Below are positions 20,193-29,870 of a stretch of 64,000 nucleotides of DNA, piece after piece. The DNA lies in the NCBI RefSeq assembly GCF_002140915.1, contig NZ_NGKU01000001.1:2865194-2929193 (forward strand). Direction: 5' to 3'. This stretch comes from Candidatus Enterococcus testudinis. GTDB lineage: Bacteria; Bacillota; Bacilli; Lactobacillales; Enterococcaceae. Within the stretch, counting starts at the first letter, position 1, and each line of letters begins with the position of its first letter. The position numbers were made by a program, and so were the translations under genes. The notes below the pieces were generated by a model. That model was not told where the DNA came from, searched no databases, and worked only from the letters and a program-made list of their open reading frames with translations.

Positions 20193-22457
20193 ATGAAAAA
20201 AATCCAACGTTTGTTTGAAATCGATCCGTGGAAAATCGCCACGTCAACATTAGATAAAGAAAATCGTCGCTTGCAAGAGTCATTGACGAGTATCGGAAAC
20301 GGCTATATGGGAATGCGGGGGAATTTCGAAGAGCAGTATAGCGGCGACCATCATTTAGGCACCTATATCGCAGGTGTCTGGTATCCGGATAAAACCCGGG
20401 TCGGCTGGTGGAAAAACGGCTATCCAGATTATTTCGGCAAAGTCATCAATGCTGTCAACTTTATCGCCATGGATCTCTATATCAACGACCAGCAAGTAGA
20501 CCTTGCAAAAGTCAGTCCGACAGATTTCCGTATGGAACTAGACATGCAAACCGGTATCTTGAGTCGAACATTCACAGTTTCTTTAGCAGATGCCACAGTA
20601 AAATTCTCTTTTGAGCGTTTTCTCAGCATTGTCAAACGTGAACTAGCGTTGATCAACCTGGAAGCTGAAGTCATTGAAGGGCATGCTGATATCAAAATCG
20701 TTTCTAAATTGGACAACAACGTTCACAATGAAGACAGTAACTACGATGAGCGTTTCTGGGAAGAGTTATCCCAAGGGACCACTGCTGATTTCAGCTACTT
20801 GACCACGCGAACAGTTGAGAATAATTTCGATATCGAGCAGTTCACTGTGACTTCCGCTATGCGCCATGATCAAGCACCAGAAGCTTCAATCGCTAGTGAA
20901 CTTTGTGTAGCAAACACGTTCCATTTTACAGGAGATGCAGGGGATACTTTTTCTTTATTGAAAGAAGTATTGATCGTGACAAGCCGAGACGTGCCCGCCC
21001 ACGACCATCCAGCAAAAATCGCAGAACTCGCTACACTGTATGCTGGCTCTTACCAATCGCTACGGGAAGAACAAGTCAATGCGTGGAAAGCACGCTGGGC
21101 TTTGGCAGACGTGATCATTGAAGGCGATGCAGCTGCCCAACAAGGCATTCGTTTTAATCTGTTCCAACTATTCTCCACCTATTATGGGGAAGACGAGCGT
21201 TTGAATATTGGACCGAAAGGGTTCACTGGCGAAAAATATGGTGGTGCCACCTATTGGGATACCGAAGCTTATGCCGTGCCATTGTATTTGGCCTTGGCAA
21301 AACCAGAAGTCACCCGCAATTTGCTGAAATACCGGCACAATCAATTGCCGCAAGCCCACATCAATGCCCAAAAACAAGGATTGGCTGGCGCTTTGTATCC
21401 AATGGTGACCTTTACTGGTATCGAATGCCACAATGAATGGGAAATCACTTTCGAAGAAATCCACCGCAACGGTGCGATTGCTTATGCGATCTACAATTAT
21501 ACAAATTATACTGGCGATACAACTTACATGAAACACGAAGGTTTGGAAGTATTGACTGAGATTGCGCGTTTCTGGGCGGATCGTGTCCATTATTCTACAC
21601 GCAATCAAGCCTATATGATCCATGGCGTGACTGGTCCGAATGAGTATGAGAACAATATCAACAATAACTGGTATACCAACAAGATGGCTGCGTGGGTCTT
21701 GCGCTATACCTTAGAAAACTACAACAAATTCAATAAAGACACGACGGTCACGATTTCAGAAGATGAACAAGCCAAATGGCAAGATATCATCGACAACATG
21801 TACTTCCCTGAAGATCAAGAATTAGGTGTCTTCGTTCAACACGATACCTTCTTAGACAAAGACTTGATGCCTGTATCTGAATTAGATCCTAAACATTTGC
21901 CTTTGAACCAAAACTGGTCTTGGGATCACATTTTACGTTCTTGCTTTATCAAACAAGCAGATGTCTTGCAAGGTATTTATTTCTTCGGCGATCAATTCAC
22001 GAAAGAAGAAAAGCAACGCAACTTTGACTTTTACGAGCCAATGACGGTCCATGAATCTTCCCTTTCCCCTAGTATCCACGCCATTTTGGCAGCCGAGCTA
22101 GGTATGGAAGAAAAAGCTTTGGAAATGTACGAACGCACTGCGCGATTGGATCTAGACAATTACAATAATGATACCGATGACGGTCTGCATATCACGTCGA
22201 TGACAGGCAGCTGGTTGGCGATCGTACAAGGCTTTGCCCAAATGAAGACCGATCATGACCATTTAGGCTTTGCGCCATTCTTGCCAAGTACATGGCAAAG
22301 TTATGCTTTCCATATCAACTACCGTGATCGCTTGATTTTTGTCTCTGTTGACGACACCACAGTCACATTGAAGAAAATCTCAGGCGCGCCTTTGCCAATC
22401 AAATTATACGGGGAAGACTACACCTTAGAAGACGAAGTCACTGCTGCTATCGTTTAA
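20193..22457 (+). CDS. mapP: Maltose 6'-phosphate phosphorylase (GH65)
   Basis: This GH65 enzyme phosphorolyses maltose 6'-phosphate to glucose 6-phosphate and beta-glucose 1-phosphate. The 754 residues have the family layout: N-terminal beta-sandwich ('[18 protein letters not shown]'), (alpha/alpha)6 barrel and a short C-terminal sheet. The general acid is Glu484 in '[10 protein letters not shown]'. Substrate specificity (maltose-6'-P versus maltose) is inferred from its partner, the phosphorylating PTS MalT, as described for E. faecalis MapP. The beta-phosphoglucomutase gene usually beside it is absent from this window. Transcription is from the MalR-controlled promoter just upstream. Confidence 0.9.
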   Translation: MKKIQRLFEIDPWKIATSTLDKENRRLQESLTSIGNGYMGMRGNFEEQYSGDHHLGTYIAGVWYPDKTRVGWWKNGYPDYFGKVINAVNFIAMDLYINDQQVDLAKVSPTDFRMELDMQTGILSRTFTVSLADATVKFSFERFLSIVKRELALINLEAEVIEGHADIKIVSKLDNNVHNEDSNYDERFWEELSQGTTADFSYLTTRTVENNFDIEQFTVTSAMRHDQAPEASIASELCVANTFHFTGDAGDTFSLLKEVLIVTSRDVPAHDHPAKIAELATLYAGSYQSLREEQVNAWKARWALADVIIEGDAAAQQGIRFNLFQLFSTYYGEDERLNIGPKGFTGEKYGGATYWDTEAYAVPLYLALAKPEVTRNLLKYRHNQLPQAHINAQKQGLAGALYPMVTFTGIECHNEWEITFEEIHRNGAIAYAIYNYTNYTGDTTYMKHEGLEVLTEIARFWADRVHYSTRNQAYMIHGVTGPNEYENNINNNWYTNKMAAWVLRYTLENYNKFNKDTTVTISEDEQAKWQDIIDNMYFPEDQELGVFVQHDTFLDKDLMPVSELDPKHLPLNQNWSWDHILRSCFIKQADVLQGIYFFGDQFTKEEKQRNFDFYEPMTVHESSLSPSIHAILAAELGMEEKALEMYERTARLDLDNYNNDTDDGLHITSMTGSWLAIVQGFAQMKTDHDHLGFAPFLPSTWQSYAFHINYRDRLIFVSVDDTTVTLKKISGAPLPIKLYGEDYTLEDEVTAAIV

Positions 22458-22466
22458 GATATGTTG

Positions 22467-22500
22467 GAAAGAAGAAATGTGCGCATTTCTTCTTTCTTTT
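22467..22500 (+). terminator. mapP terminator
   Basis: A perfect 13-bp stem (GAAAGAAGAAATG / CATTTCTTCTTTC) with a TGCG loop is followed by TTTT. It separates mapP from malR. Confidence 0.92.
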
Positions 22501-22562
22501 GATTGGACCTACCATTCCAATGATACTTTGTGATACTATAAGCTAAAAAAGGAGGAGAAACA

Positions 22563-23591
22563 GTGAGTATAACGGTCAAAGATGTGGCCAAAAAAGCAGG
22601 GGTTGCTACCTCGACAGTTTCCCGCGTCGTGAACAATCATCCAAGTATATCTGAAGATACCAAAAAGAAAGTCCGCAAAGTAATGGCCGATATGGGCTAT
22701 GTGCCCAATTTAGCTGCACGAAATCTGGGCAAACAAATTTCGAGCGCCATTGGTGTTATACTGCCTCCGTTAGATTCCAAAGAACGGCTAGGCAATCCAT
22801 TTTATTTGGAAACCATTGAAGCCATCAACGAAGAGGCCCGTCATCATCAAATGACAGTTGCTGTTGCCTCTGCACGGGATTTTGATACCTTACTAAAAAA
22901 CGTTGAACGCATGCATTTGCAAAAACAAGTGGATGGATTCATCCTTGTCTATTCCGATGAAAAAGACCCCATCATCGATTATTTGATTGAAAAAGAAGTG
23001 CCTTTCACTTTGATCGGTCATCCTTACAGCAATGAAGACAAAATTGTTTTCGTGGACAATGACAACCAACTTCTAGGAAAACAAGCGACTGAGCACTTGA
23101 TAGCTCAAGGCCATACCCATATCTTATTTGCGACCAACACCACCCATGAAAATCTTTATTTCGAGCGTTTCTTTGGGTATCAAAAAGCAATGATGTTGGC
23201 CAATTTGCCTTTTTACCCCGCACTGACTTTTGAAAAAGCGGAGGACTATGTGACCTTTGAAGAAATCATTAAAGAGTCGCAAGCAACGGCGATCGTCGTC
23301 ATCGATGACCTCTTCGCTGTCCGCATTATCCAATTGGCTGAGATGGTTGGGATCAAAGTTCCTGATGACTTGTCCGTCATCAGTTTCAATAACTCGATTT
23401 TTGCTACACTGACGCACCCCTACTTAACCAGTATCGATATCAATGTTTTGTCCTTAGGCAAGATTGCTACGGAACGTCTGATGGCCCAACTGAATCAAGA
23501 AGATTCCAACGGTGTACAATTGGTCGTGCCGCACAAACTGATCAAGCGAGAAACCGTCTTGAATTTGCATCATGTGGAACAGAGCGAGTAA
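22563..23591 (+). CDS. malR: LacI family maltose regulator
   Basis: This is a 342-residue LacI/GalR repressor. The N-terminal HTH and hinge helix ('VKDVAKKAGVATSTVSRVVNNHPSIS', with 'YVPNLAARNLG') precede a periplasmic-binding-protein-like effector domain. It lies immediately downstream of mapP and is the natural candidate to bind the palindrome at 20138-20151. In E. faecalis MalR is reported to work also with seryl-phosphorylated HPr. The start is GTG with AAAGGAGGAG just upstream. It is separated from mapP by a terminator and so probably has its own promoter (extended -10 near 22529-22537). Confidence 0.9.
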   Translation: MSITVKDVAKKAGVATSTVSRVVNNHPSISEDTKKKVRKVMADMGYVPNLAARNLGKQISSAIGVILPPLDSKERLGNPFYLETIEAINEEARHHQMTVAVASARDFDTLLKNVERMHLQKQVDGFILVYSDEKDPIIDYLIEKEVPFTLIGHPYSNEDKIVFVDNDNQLLGKQATEHLIAQGHTHILFATNTTHENLYFERFFGYQKAMMLANLPFYPALTFEKAEDYVTFEEIIKESQATAIVVIDDLFAVRIIQLAEMVGIKVPDDLSVISFNNSIFATLTHPYLTSIDINVLSLGKIATERLMAQLNQEDSNGVQLVVPHKLIKRETVLNLHHVEQSE

Positions 23592-23618
23592 GATGCTTTC
23601 CCAAACACCATGCATATA

Positions 23619-23658
23619 AAAAAGTGACACCCATTCATCAGTGGGTGTCACTTTTTGC
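23619..23658. terminator. Bidirectional terminator between malR and prs
   Basis: A long stem (AAAAGTGACACCCA / TGGGTGTCACTTTT) around TTCATCAG has A/T runs on both sides. Confidence 0.92.
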
Positions 23659-23666
23659 ATGCTTCC

Positions 23667-24641
23667 TTACTTATACTCTTTGCTTTCCAAACGGAACAAC
23701 GGACTCATCGGTGTATTTTCATGGATGCGTTTGACCGCTTCTCCCATGAGTTCCGCACAGGAGATATAATGTAATTTTTCTGGATGACGGGCTTCTTCTG
23801 TCCAACAAGAATCAGTCACACAAATACTTTCGATCAACGAATCATCGAGAATTTGCTTGGCTGGTGGTGAAAGTAATGCATGAGAAGCACAGGCGTATAC
23901 GTCAGTCGCACCTGCTTCTTTCAACAATTCTGCAGCTTTTGCCAACGTAGCGCCAGTGTTTAAAATATCGTCAACCAAAATACACTTTTTGCCCACTACA
24001 TCTCCGATCACATAGCCACCTTCTGCTTCATCCTGATCGACGATGGCGATGGCTGTATCCAAGTATTCAGCTAGGCTTCGTGTGCGTTGTACGCCGCTGT
24101 TTTTTGGGGAAACCACCACGTACTCGTCCCCTGTCATCCCTTGTTGGCGGTAATAGTGTGCAAATAACGGGATCGTAAACAAATTATCAACAGGAATATC
24201 AAAGAAACCTTGCACTTGCACTGCGTGGAGGTCTAAAGTCAAAATCCGTGAAGCACCTGCTTCAACCAGCATATTTGCAATCAACTTAGCCGTGATTGGT
24301 TCATGGGGATTTGCCGTACGGTCTTGACGGGCATAGGCATAATAAGGCAACACCACATTGATTGTTTTGGCGCTGGCACGCTTCATCGCATCGATCATGA
24401 TCAACAATTCCAAATAATGGTCATTGACTGGTTCATTGGTCGATTGGATGATATAGACATGGTCGCCTCGAACACTTTCCTCAATATTGATGGCGATTTC
24501 TCCATCACTAAATTGTGTAACCTTTGATCTCCCTAGTTCTGTTCCGAAAACTTTCGCAATATTCTCTGCCAATGGTAAATTCCCATTTAAACTAAAAATT
24601 TTCAACGAACTATCTTTATAACTCTCGTAACTCTCGCCCAT
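23667..24641 (-). CDS. prs: Ribose-phosphate pyrophosphokinase, variant PRPP loop
   Basis: Prs makes PRPP from ribose 5-phosphate and ATP, feeding purine, pyrimidine, NAD, His and Trp synthesis. The 324 residues contain the ATP/flexible-loop segment '[21 protein letters not shown]' (read '[17 protein letters not shown]') and the '[13 protein letters not shown]' metal/ATP histidine. The PRPP loop reads '[12 protein letters not shown]' instead of the common 'DDMIDTAGTI', which marks it as a divergent, Lactobacillales-type second Prs. The start at 24641 has GGAGG 5 bases upstream; an earlier in-frame TTG lacks a proper SD. Confidence 0.93.
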   Translation of the reverse strand: MGESYESYKDSSLKIFSLNGNLPLAENIAKVFGTELGRSKVTQFSDGEIAINIEESVRGDHVYIIQSTNEPVNDHYLELLIMIDAMKRASAKTINVVLPYYAYARQDRTANPHEPITAKLIANMLVEAGASRILTLDLHAVQVQGFFDIPVDNLFTIPLFAHYYRQQGMTGDEYVVVSPKNSGVQRTRSLAEYLDTAIAIVDQDEAEGGYVIGDVVGKKCILVDDILNTGATLAKAAELLKEAGATDVYACASHALLSPPAKQILDDSLIESICVTDSCWTEEARHPEKLHYISCAELMGEAVKRIHENTPMSPLFRLESKEYK

Positions 24642-24712
24642 GATTGCCTCCAATGAATTTGGTTATTTTTATCTATTTTAGCATATTTGTGCCATTTTTT
24701 TAAGCCGTTCGA

Positions 24713-25264
24713 TCACGGCAATGAGACCGTGCCATTGACCCAGCTTGCTGGAATCACTTTCCTATAATTTCCCCAGTTGTCATGGACTTTAAAAAAGCGT
24801 TCTCCTGATGCTGTTTCTTGATACGCATACGCAACCACCCAATGATTGCCGTATGTACTGCCTAATGGTTTCAAGATACCGATAATCACTGGTTTGCCTT
24901 GATCGATGCGTTTGCATGCACGTTGCCAACCGCCAACTATGGTTGCACGTCCGCGATAAGGCAATTGAAAGTGATCAAAATAGCGACTCAGGCCATGGGC
25001 GACTTGCCAAGCAATCGTCGGCATACCATGTGGCTGGATCACCATCCGTAAAAACTCGGTGACAGCTGTTAGATCACGCTGGTTTTTTTTGCGAAATGCT
25101 TTTGGGATGATCGATTCATCGATATGATCCTGATAATACGCCAAAAAAACAGCCGCCGCATACGTACCACACAAGTAACCATACGGGGTCACCCACTGAC
25201 GGTACAATCGAAATCGTTCTTCTGGTATACCATGCCAAACTGATTCATCCATCTCACTCACCAT
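24713..25264 (-). CDS. Papain-like (C39-type) cysteine peptidase-like protein
   Basis: This 183-residue protein has the order expected of a papain-fold peptidase of the C39-like group: Cys in 'YGYLCGTYAAAVFLAYY', His in 'YGNHWVVAYAY', and Asp/Asn in 'FKVHDNWGNY'. It has no signal peptide, ABC domain or membrane helix, so it would be cytosolic unless exported by a non-classical route. The start is uncertain: ATG 25264 sits directly against AAAAGG, and ATG 25252 is an alternative. The substrate is unknown. It is flanked by prs and divergent pepO with no evident functional link. Confidence 0.65.
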   Translation of the reverse strand: MVSEMDESVWHGIPEERFRLYRQWVTPYGYLCGTYAAAVFLAYYQDHIDESIIPKAFRKKNQRDLTAVTEFLRMVIQPHGMPTIAWQVAHGLSRYFDHFQLPYRGRATIVGGWQRACKRIDQGKPVIIGILKPLGSTYGNHWVVAYAYQETASGERFFKVHDNWGNYRKVIPASWVNGTVSLP

Positions 25265-25390
25265 CCTTTTCTCTTATTATACCTTACTTTATCTAACAGA
25301 CCTGCGCTAATCTCTTCTTCGAAAAAAACTTTTCTTTGCGTCCTTTTGATTTTTGTTTCATAATAAGAGAAAGCGAGAGGAGCGAAAGAC

Positions 25391-27283
25391 ATGACAACCT
25401 TGTTAAAAGATGATTTTTATGATTATGTAAATGGCGAGTGGATGGAAACTGCAGTGATTCCTGCTGACAAACCTGCGACGGGGGGATTCCAAGACTTAGT
25501 AGATGGTATCGATGCATTGATGATCGCCGAATTTGAAAATATGGCCAAAGATGACCACGCAACGCCAAAAGGTCGAATGAAAGACGCTGTTGCTTTTTAT
25601 CGATTGGCAAGCGATTTTGCCGCGCGAGATGCTGCAGGTGGTGCCGAAGTCTTACCTATTCTAGCTAAAATTGACAACTTGTCTTCTTATGAAGATTTGA
25701 ATCAACAACTAGATCAGTTTATTTTGGATGGGATCACTCTACCCTTCCAATTCGATGTCGATTCTGACATGAAGAATGCCAAAATGAATACGCTATTGGT
25801 TTATCCACCTGCAACGATTTTGCCGGATAAAACCTATTATACTGACAATCCCCAAGCAGATGAAATGCTGCAAGTCTATTTCGATACAGCCGTCAAACTA
25901 TTGGTGGCTTACGGCAAAGAGCAAGCTGCGGCCGAATCATTGGTGGAGCAAGCAATCGCTTTTGATAAATTGATTGCCCCCCATGTGCGGAGTGCCGAAG
26001 AAAGTGCGGATTACAGCAAAAATTACAATCCGCAGTCTATAGATACTTTCGCAGCGCATTCAACCACGATCGATTTCAAATCGACGCTGACTGCCTTATT
26101 AGCGGCGACACCAGAATCATTGATCGTTACTGAACCGGCTTATTTCGATGCCTTTGAGCACATCGTTTCTCTTAGCCATTTCGACTTATTGAAAGGCTGG
26201 ATGATCGTCAATCAAAGTTTGCGCTATACAGCTTATTTAAGCGAAGAGATCCGTCAATTAGGCGGCACCTATGGACGCTATTTATCTGGTATCGATGAAG
26301 CAATGCCGCAGCAAAAAGCTGCTTACTACCTGGCAGTTGGCCAATTCAGTCAAGTCGTCGGAGATTATTACGGACGCAAATACTTCGGTGAAACGGCCAA
26401 AAATGATGTCAAACATATGGTAGAAACCATGATTGGCGTCTATCAAGACCGATTGACCAACAATACCTGGCTCAGCCAAGAAACCCGGGAAAAAGCCATT
26501 GTTAAGCTAAATAATTTGGGTATCCATGTTGGTTATCCAGATCAGATTCCAGCAATTTATGAGCAATTGCGTACAGATGAAACGGCATCTCTCTTGCAAA
26601 ACGCATTGCGCTTTGGCCGTTTATTCCGAGAAGACAGCTTCAAAAAATGGCAAACACCTGTCGATCGCGATGAATGGGAAATGTCTGCGGCAACGGTCAA
26701 CGCCTATTACCACCCATTCAAAAATGTGATTGTTTTTCCAGCGGCGATTCTGCAAGCACCTTTTTATAGTCTAAATCAATCTTCAAGTGCTAACTATGGG
26801 GGGATCGGTGCGGTCATCGCCCACGAGATTTCTCACGCATTTGATAACAATGGCGCAAAATTCGATGAATTCGGCAACTTGAATAACTGGTGGACAGATG
26901 CCGATTTGGCACACTTCGAAACACTGGCGCAAGATATGATCAAGGCATTTGACGGCGTGTCCTTTGCCGGCGGCACTGTGAATGGAACATTAACAGTTTC
27001 GGAAAACATCGCCGATGCAGGCGGTCTTAGTTGTGCGTTAGAAGCTGCAGAAAAAGAAGCGGACGTTTCTTTAGAAGATTTCTTTATCAATTGGGCAAAA
27101 ATTTGGCGAACCAAAGCCAAAGAGCAATATCAGCAATTATTGCTGTCGATTGATGTTCACGGCCCAGCGAAGTTAAGAGCCAATCTTCAAGTCCAAAACA
27201 TCGACGCCTTCTATACGACATTCAATATCAAGCCAGGTGACCCAATGTACCTAGCACCAGAAAATCGGGTCCATATCTGGTAA
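25391..27283 (+). CDS. pepO: M13 family zinc metallopeptidase (PepO-like)
   Basis: This is an oligoendopeptidase of the neprilysin family, 630 residues, the usual length of lactococcal PepO. The zinc site is HEISH at residues 478-482 in 'VIAHEISHAFDNNGAKF', with the third ligand Glu in 'SENIADAGGLSCAL'. 'NAYYHPFKNVIVFPAAIL' precedes it as in the family. There is no signal peptide, so it is predicted to be a cytosolic peptidase of peptide nutrition. SD GAGAGGAG precedes the ATG. A long terminator hairpin follows. Confidence 0.95.
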   Translation: MTTLLKDDFYDYVNGEWMETAVIPADKPATGGFQDLVDGIDALMIAEFENMAKDDHATPKGRMKDAVAFYRLASDFAARDAAGGAEVLPILAKIDNLSSYEDLNQQLDQFILDGITLPFQFDVDSDMKNAKMNTLLVYPPATILPDKTYYTDNPQADEMLQVYFDTAVKLLVAYGKEQAAAESLVEQAIAFDKLIAPHVRSAEESADYSKNYNPQSIDTFAAHSTTIDFKSTLTALLAATPESLIVTEPAYFDAFEHIVSLSHFDLLKGWMIVNQSLRYTAYLSEEIRQLGGTYGRYLSGIDEAMPQQKAAYYLAVGQFSQVVGDYYGRKYFGETAKNDVKHMVETMIGVYQDRLTNNTWLSQETREKAIVKLNNLGIHVGYPDQIPAIYEQLRTDETASLLQNALRFGRLFREDSFKKWQTPVDRDEWEMSAATVNAYYHPFKNVIVFPAAILQAPFYSLNQSSSANYGGIGAVIAHEISHAFDNNGAKFDEFGNLNNWWTDADLAHFETLAQDMIKAFDGVSFAGGTVNGTLTVSENIADAGGLSCALEAAEKEADVSLEDFFINWAKIWRTKAKEQYQQLLLSIDVHGPAKLRANLQVQNIDAFYTTFNIKPGDPMYLAPENRVHIW

Positions 27284-27287
27284 ACAT

Positions 27288-27341
27288 CAAACAGACATCA
27301 CGAAGATGGCACATATGCCATGTCGTGATGTCTGTTTTTTA
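27288..27341 (+). terminator. pepO terminator
   Basis: A 13-bp perfect stem (ACAGACATCACGA / TCGTGATGTCTGT) contains an inner ATGGC / GCCAT hairpin and is followed by TTTTTT. Confidence 0.93.
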
Positions 27342-27358
27342 TTCTTGGTTAATTGGCT

Positions 27359-27658
27359 CTATTGATTTAAGGCTTTTTTCAGCATCGCGATCACTGAATC
27401 AAATTGCGAATGGTCATTGACGACTTGATCGGCTTTTTGTCGATTGCCGCGGTCCTTCAAGAAATCCATGATTTGATGCTCATCTTTGATACCTAATTTT
27501 GCCATGAAGGCATCCAGATTCGCAAAGTCAGTATACTTGTTCAAAAAATCATTGTTCAGCAGGCCTTTAATATCCAGATTGCCTTTTTGATAGGCCTGAT
27601 ACAACCCAGTCAATTCACTAAAACTAAAATTTTCTTTTAATTGGTCCATCCAACCCAT
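27359..27658 (-). CDS. Small hypothetical protein downstream of pncA
   Basis: This is a 99-residue soluble, helix-rich protein with many Asp/Asn/Lys residues and no cysteine or membrane segment. I do not recognise a family. The text suggests two similar helical units ('FLNKYTDFANLDAFMAKLG' and 'FLKDRGNRQKADQVVNDHS'). Its strong SD (GAAGGAGG) overlaps the end of the nicotinamidase gene, and the two genes are 2 bp apart, so they are co-translated. Function is unknown. Confidence 0.72.
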   Translation of the reverse strand: MGWMDQLKENFSFSELTGLYQAYQKGNLDIKGLLNNDFLNKYTDFANLDAFMAKLGIKDEHQIMDFLKDRGNRQKADQVVNDHSQFDSVIAMLKKALNQ

Positions 27659-27660
27659 GA

Positions 27661-28218
27661 TTAGTCCTCCTTCGCTATGATTTTGGCACCCAATGTCTGT
27701 TCAAAATGCCGCAACGCCCATTCATGACCAATGGCATCAAAACTCGCAACAGCCCCGGCATCGATCACCAATTGATAACCTAGATTATAGGCATCTACTG
27801 CCGTATGGAGAATACAAATATCGGTACAAACACCGGTCAGATACAACTCGGTGATGCCGCGTTCTCGCAGACGGATATCTAAATCCGTACCGCTAAAGGC
27901 TGAATAATGACGTTTGTCGATCCAGTAAACATGCTCACTCGTTTGATTTTCTTGATACAATGGTGCCAATGTACCATAAAGTTCTCTGCCGCTGGTCCCT
28001 GCTAGATTATGCGGGGGAAATAGCCGACTTTCTGGATGATAGTGATCACCCGCATCATGACGGTCAATGGCAAATACAACATAATCCCTTGCTTCGATAA
28101 ATGCCCGTGTCTGGTCGACTAGCCGCTTCTCAATGGCTTGTCCCGCTTTCCCGGTGGTGAGACGCCCTTCATCAGCAACAAAATCCACTGTATAATCAAT
28201 CGATAACAATGCTTTCAT
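27661..28218 (-). CDS. pncA: Isochorismatase-family nicotinamidase
   Basis: This 185-residue protein is a cysteine hydrolase, most likely converting nicotinamide to nicotinate for NAD salvage. The triad is readable: Asp8 in 'LSIDYTVDF', Lys in 'WIDKRHYSAF' and Cys in 'TGVCTDICILHTA'. Metal-ligand residues 'DRHDAGDHYHPES' (Asp/His/His) are also present, favouring nicotinamidase over other isochorismatase-like hydrolases. The order pncA then a 99-aa protein is tight. mtnN lies 32 bp upstream. Confidence 0.85.
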   Translation of the reverse strand: MKALLSIDYTVDFVADEGRLTTGKAGQAIEKRLVDQTRAFIEARDYVVFAIDRHDAGDHYHPESRLFPPHNLAGTSGRELYGTLAPLYQENQTSEHVYWIDKRHYSAFSGTDLDIRLRERGITELYLTGVCTDICILHTAVDAYNLGYQLVIDAGAVASFDAIGHEWALRHFEQTLGAKIIAKED

Positions 28219-28250
28219 AGGTATCCTCCTTTATCCTCTTGCGTTTGTAG

Positions 28251-28946
28251 TTAGGTCAATTTCTGTACAAAAGCCAACACCATTTCTGCCGAACGTTTGC
28301 CTGCTTCTAAAATAAATGTATCAAATGATTGTGTCGCATCATGGTCAGCCGTATCGCTGATTGCCCGAACGATCAAAAAGGGTACGTTGAATTGTTGCGC
28401 GGTTTGGGCAATCGCTGCCCCTTCCATTTCGCAGGCCAACGCATCTGGAAAATGACCCAAAATATCTGTCACCTTGCGGGGGTCATTGATAAAACTGTCG
28501 CCTGTAACGATCAATCCATTCTTGACCGTGTGGTTGGTGGCTTCCGCGGCTTTCGTCATTTCACTGATCAAATAACGGCTCGCTTCATAATACAAAGGCA
28601 TGCCGCCAGGCAATTGTCCGAATGCATAGCCGAATCCTGTGACATCAACATCAAAGTAAGCAACTTTGTCCGAGATCACCAAATCGCCTACTTGCAGACC
28701 TGCCCCAATACCGCCAGCAGAACCTGTATTGATCACCATATTGACACCATATTGCTGAATCAGCAAACTCGTGGTGATAGAAGCTAACACCTTCCCGATA
28801 CCAGAACGTACGACAATCACTTCATGATGACCAATACTTCCTGAGATAAATAAGGCGCCCCCTCTTTCCCATGATACAGGTGCATCCAAGTGCGCTTTGA
28901 GTGCTTTGATTTCTTCATCCATCGCACCAATAATTCCGATTTTCAT
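28251..28946 (-). CDS. mtnN: 5'-methylthioadenosine/S-adenosylhomocysteine nucleosidase
   Basis: MtnN (Pfs) cleaves adenine from MTA and SAH, detoxifying SAM by-products and supplying S-ribosylhomocysteine for LuxS. The 231 residues start 'MKIGIIGAMDEEIKAL' with the catalytic Glu12-type residue. The purine/ribose motif 'ACEMEGAAIAQTAQ' and the catalytic Asp in 'VRAISDTAD' are present. It lies in a leftward run nudF, hypothetical, mtnN, pncA. Confidence 0.96.
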   Translation of the reverse strand: MKIGIIGAMDEEIKALKAHLDAPVSWERGGALFISGSIGHHEVIVVRSGIGKVLASITTSLLIQQYGVNMVINTGSAGGIGAGLQVGDLVISDKVAYFDVDVTGFGYAFGQLPGGMPLYYEASRYLISEMTKAAEATNHTVKNGLIVTGDSFINDPRKVTDILGHFPDALACEMEGAAIAQTAQQFNVPFLIVRAISDTADHDATQSFDTFILEAGKRSAEMVLAFVQKLT

Positions 28947-29002
28947 CTATATATCCTCCTCAAACAACTCATGGTTCGTAAAAAACCACATATGATAGTG
29001 CA

Positions 29003-29299
29003 TTATAACAAGAAAATAGCCAAAGCGACAACGACCAATAACAAGCCAACGATCACGATCGATTTCATTAAAAAACGATTTAAATCACGAGATTTTTGAT
29101 TTTCTCCTGCCCGTGTCTTGGTGATATCTTTATTTTTTTTGCGTATCTTCCGGTAATGATTGTCGATTTGCTTTTCCTTTTGCTGCAACTCTTTGCCGCT
29201 TTGCTTAGCGATGATTTTTTGATTCCGTTCGCTTGCAGCCGCCTCTTCTTCTTTGCGTCGCCGCAATTCCGAGCGGGTGATCAATGGTTCTTTAGGCAA
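29003..29299 (-). CDS. Charged coiled-coil protein with C-terminal membrane anchor
   Basis: This 98-residue protein has about 75 residues of highly basic/acidic, probably coiled-coil sequence rich in Lys, Arg, Glu and Gln. It ends in one hydrophobic helix, 'SIVIVGLLLVVVALAIFLL', at the extreme C-terminus: a tail-anchored topology with the charged part in the cytosol. I do not recognise the family. It overlaps nudF by 8 bp and is thus coupled to it, and precedes mtnN. Confidence 0.72.
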   Translation of the reverse strand: MPKEPLITRSELRRRKEEEAAASERNQKIIAKQSGKELQQKEKQIDNHYRKIRKKNKDITKTRAGENQKSRDLNRFLMKSIVIVGLLLVVVALAIFLL

Positions 29300-29870
29300 G
29301 GCCCTTCCTCCGTTTCAGTTCCAATAGTTCCCAATATTGAAGGGCAAACAATGTCTTGGCATCACAGATCGATCCGTCCGCAATAGCCGCTTGCGCTTCT
29401 TCAAAAGTCAATTCATAGATTTCCAGCACCTCATCGTCATCTTGGGGCAGCGGATTTTCTACCTTAGTGATCGCAGTGGCACAATAGATGTGAAGGATTT
29501 CATTGGCAAACCCTGGTGACAAATACATGGAATAAAGATGTTCTAAAGATGCTGGGCGATAGCCAGTCTCTTCTTCCAACTCGCGGGCCCCGGTCCGCTC
29601 AGGAGAATTCCCTTCACCAGGATCGATCTTCCCCGCTGGAATCTCTAAAATCACACGTTCAAGGGGTTTTCTGAATTGACGCACGAACACCATTTTGTTT
29701 TCTGCGGTCAAAGCAATCACCGCAACGCCCCCCGGATGAAAAACCAATTCTCGCTTACTGGTCCCACCATTGGGTAAAGCCACATCATCAACTGCAACAT
29801 CGATGATTTTCCCATGGAAGATCTCCGTGCGTTGGATCGTCTTTTCTTCAAAATCTGTATATTCAAGCAT
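29292..29870 (-). CDS. nudF: NUDIX hydrolase, probable ADP-ribose pyrophosphatase
   Basis: This enzyme cleaves ADP-ribose to AMP and ribose 5-phosphate. The protein is 192 residues. The Nudix box is 'GKIDPGEGNSPERTGARELEEETGY', read in two parts: 'GKIDPGE' then 'RELEEETGY', with two extra residues between them compared with the classic spacing, a variant common in related Firmicutes. 'FVRQFRKPLERVILEIPAG' before it is typical of ADPRase-type enzymes. I chose ATG 29870 (AGGTGG upstream) over a GTG three codons earlier. Confidence 0.9.
   Translation of the reverse strand: MLEYTDFEEKTIQRTEIFHGKIIDVAVDDVALPNGGTSKRELVFHPGGVAVIALTAENKMVFVRQFRKPLERVILEIPAGKIDPGEGNSPERTGARELEEETGYRPASLEHLYSMYLSPGFANEILHIYCATAITKVENPLPQDDDEVLEIYELTFEEAQAAIADGSICDAKTLFALQYWELLELKRRKGLA

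Noticed and set aside
20193-22457. Kojibiose or trehalose phosphorylase as the GH65 enzyme
   Set aside because: The length, active-site context and divergent maltose PTS fit MapP better, although GH65 specificity cannot be proved by eye.
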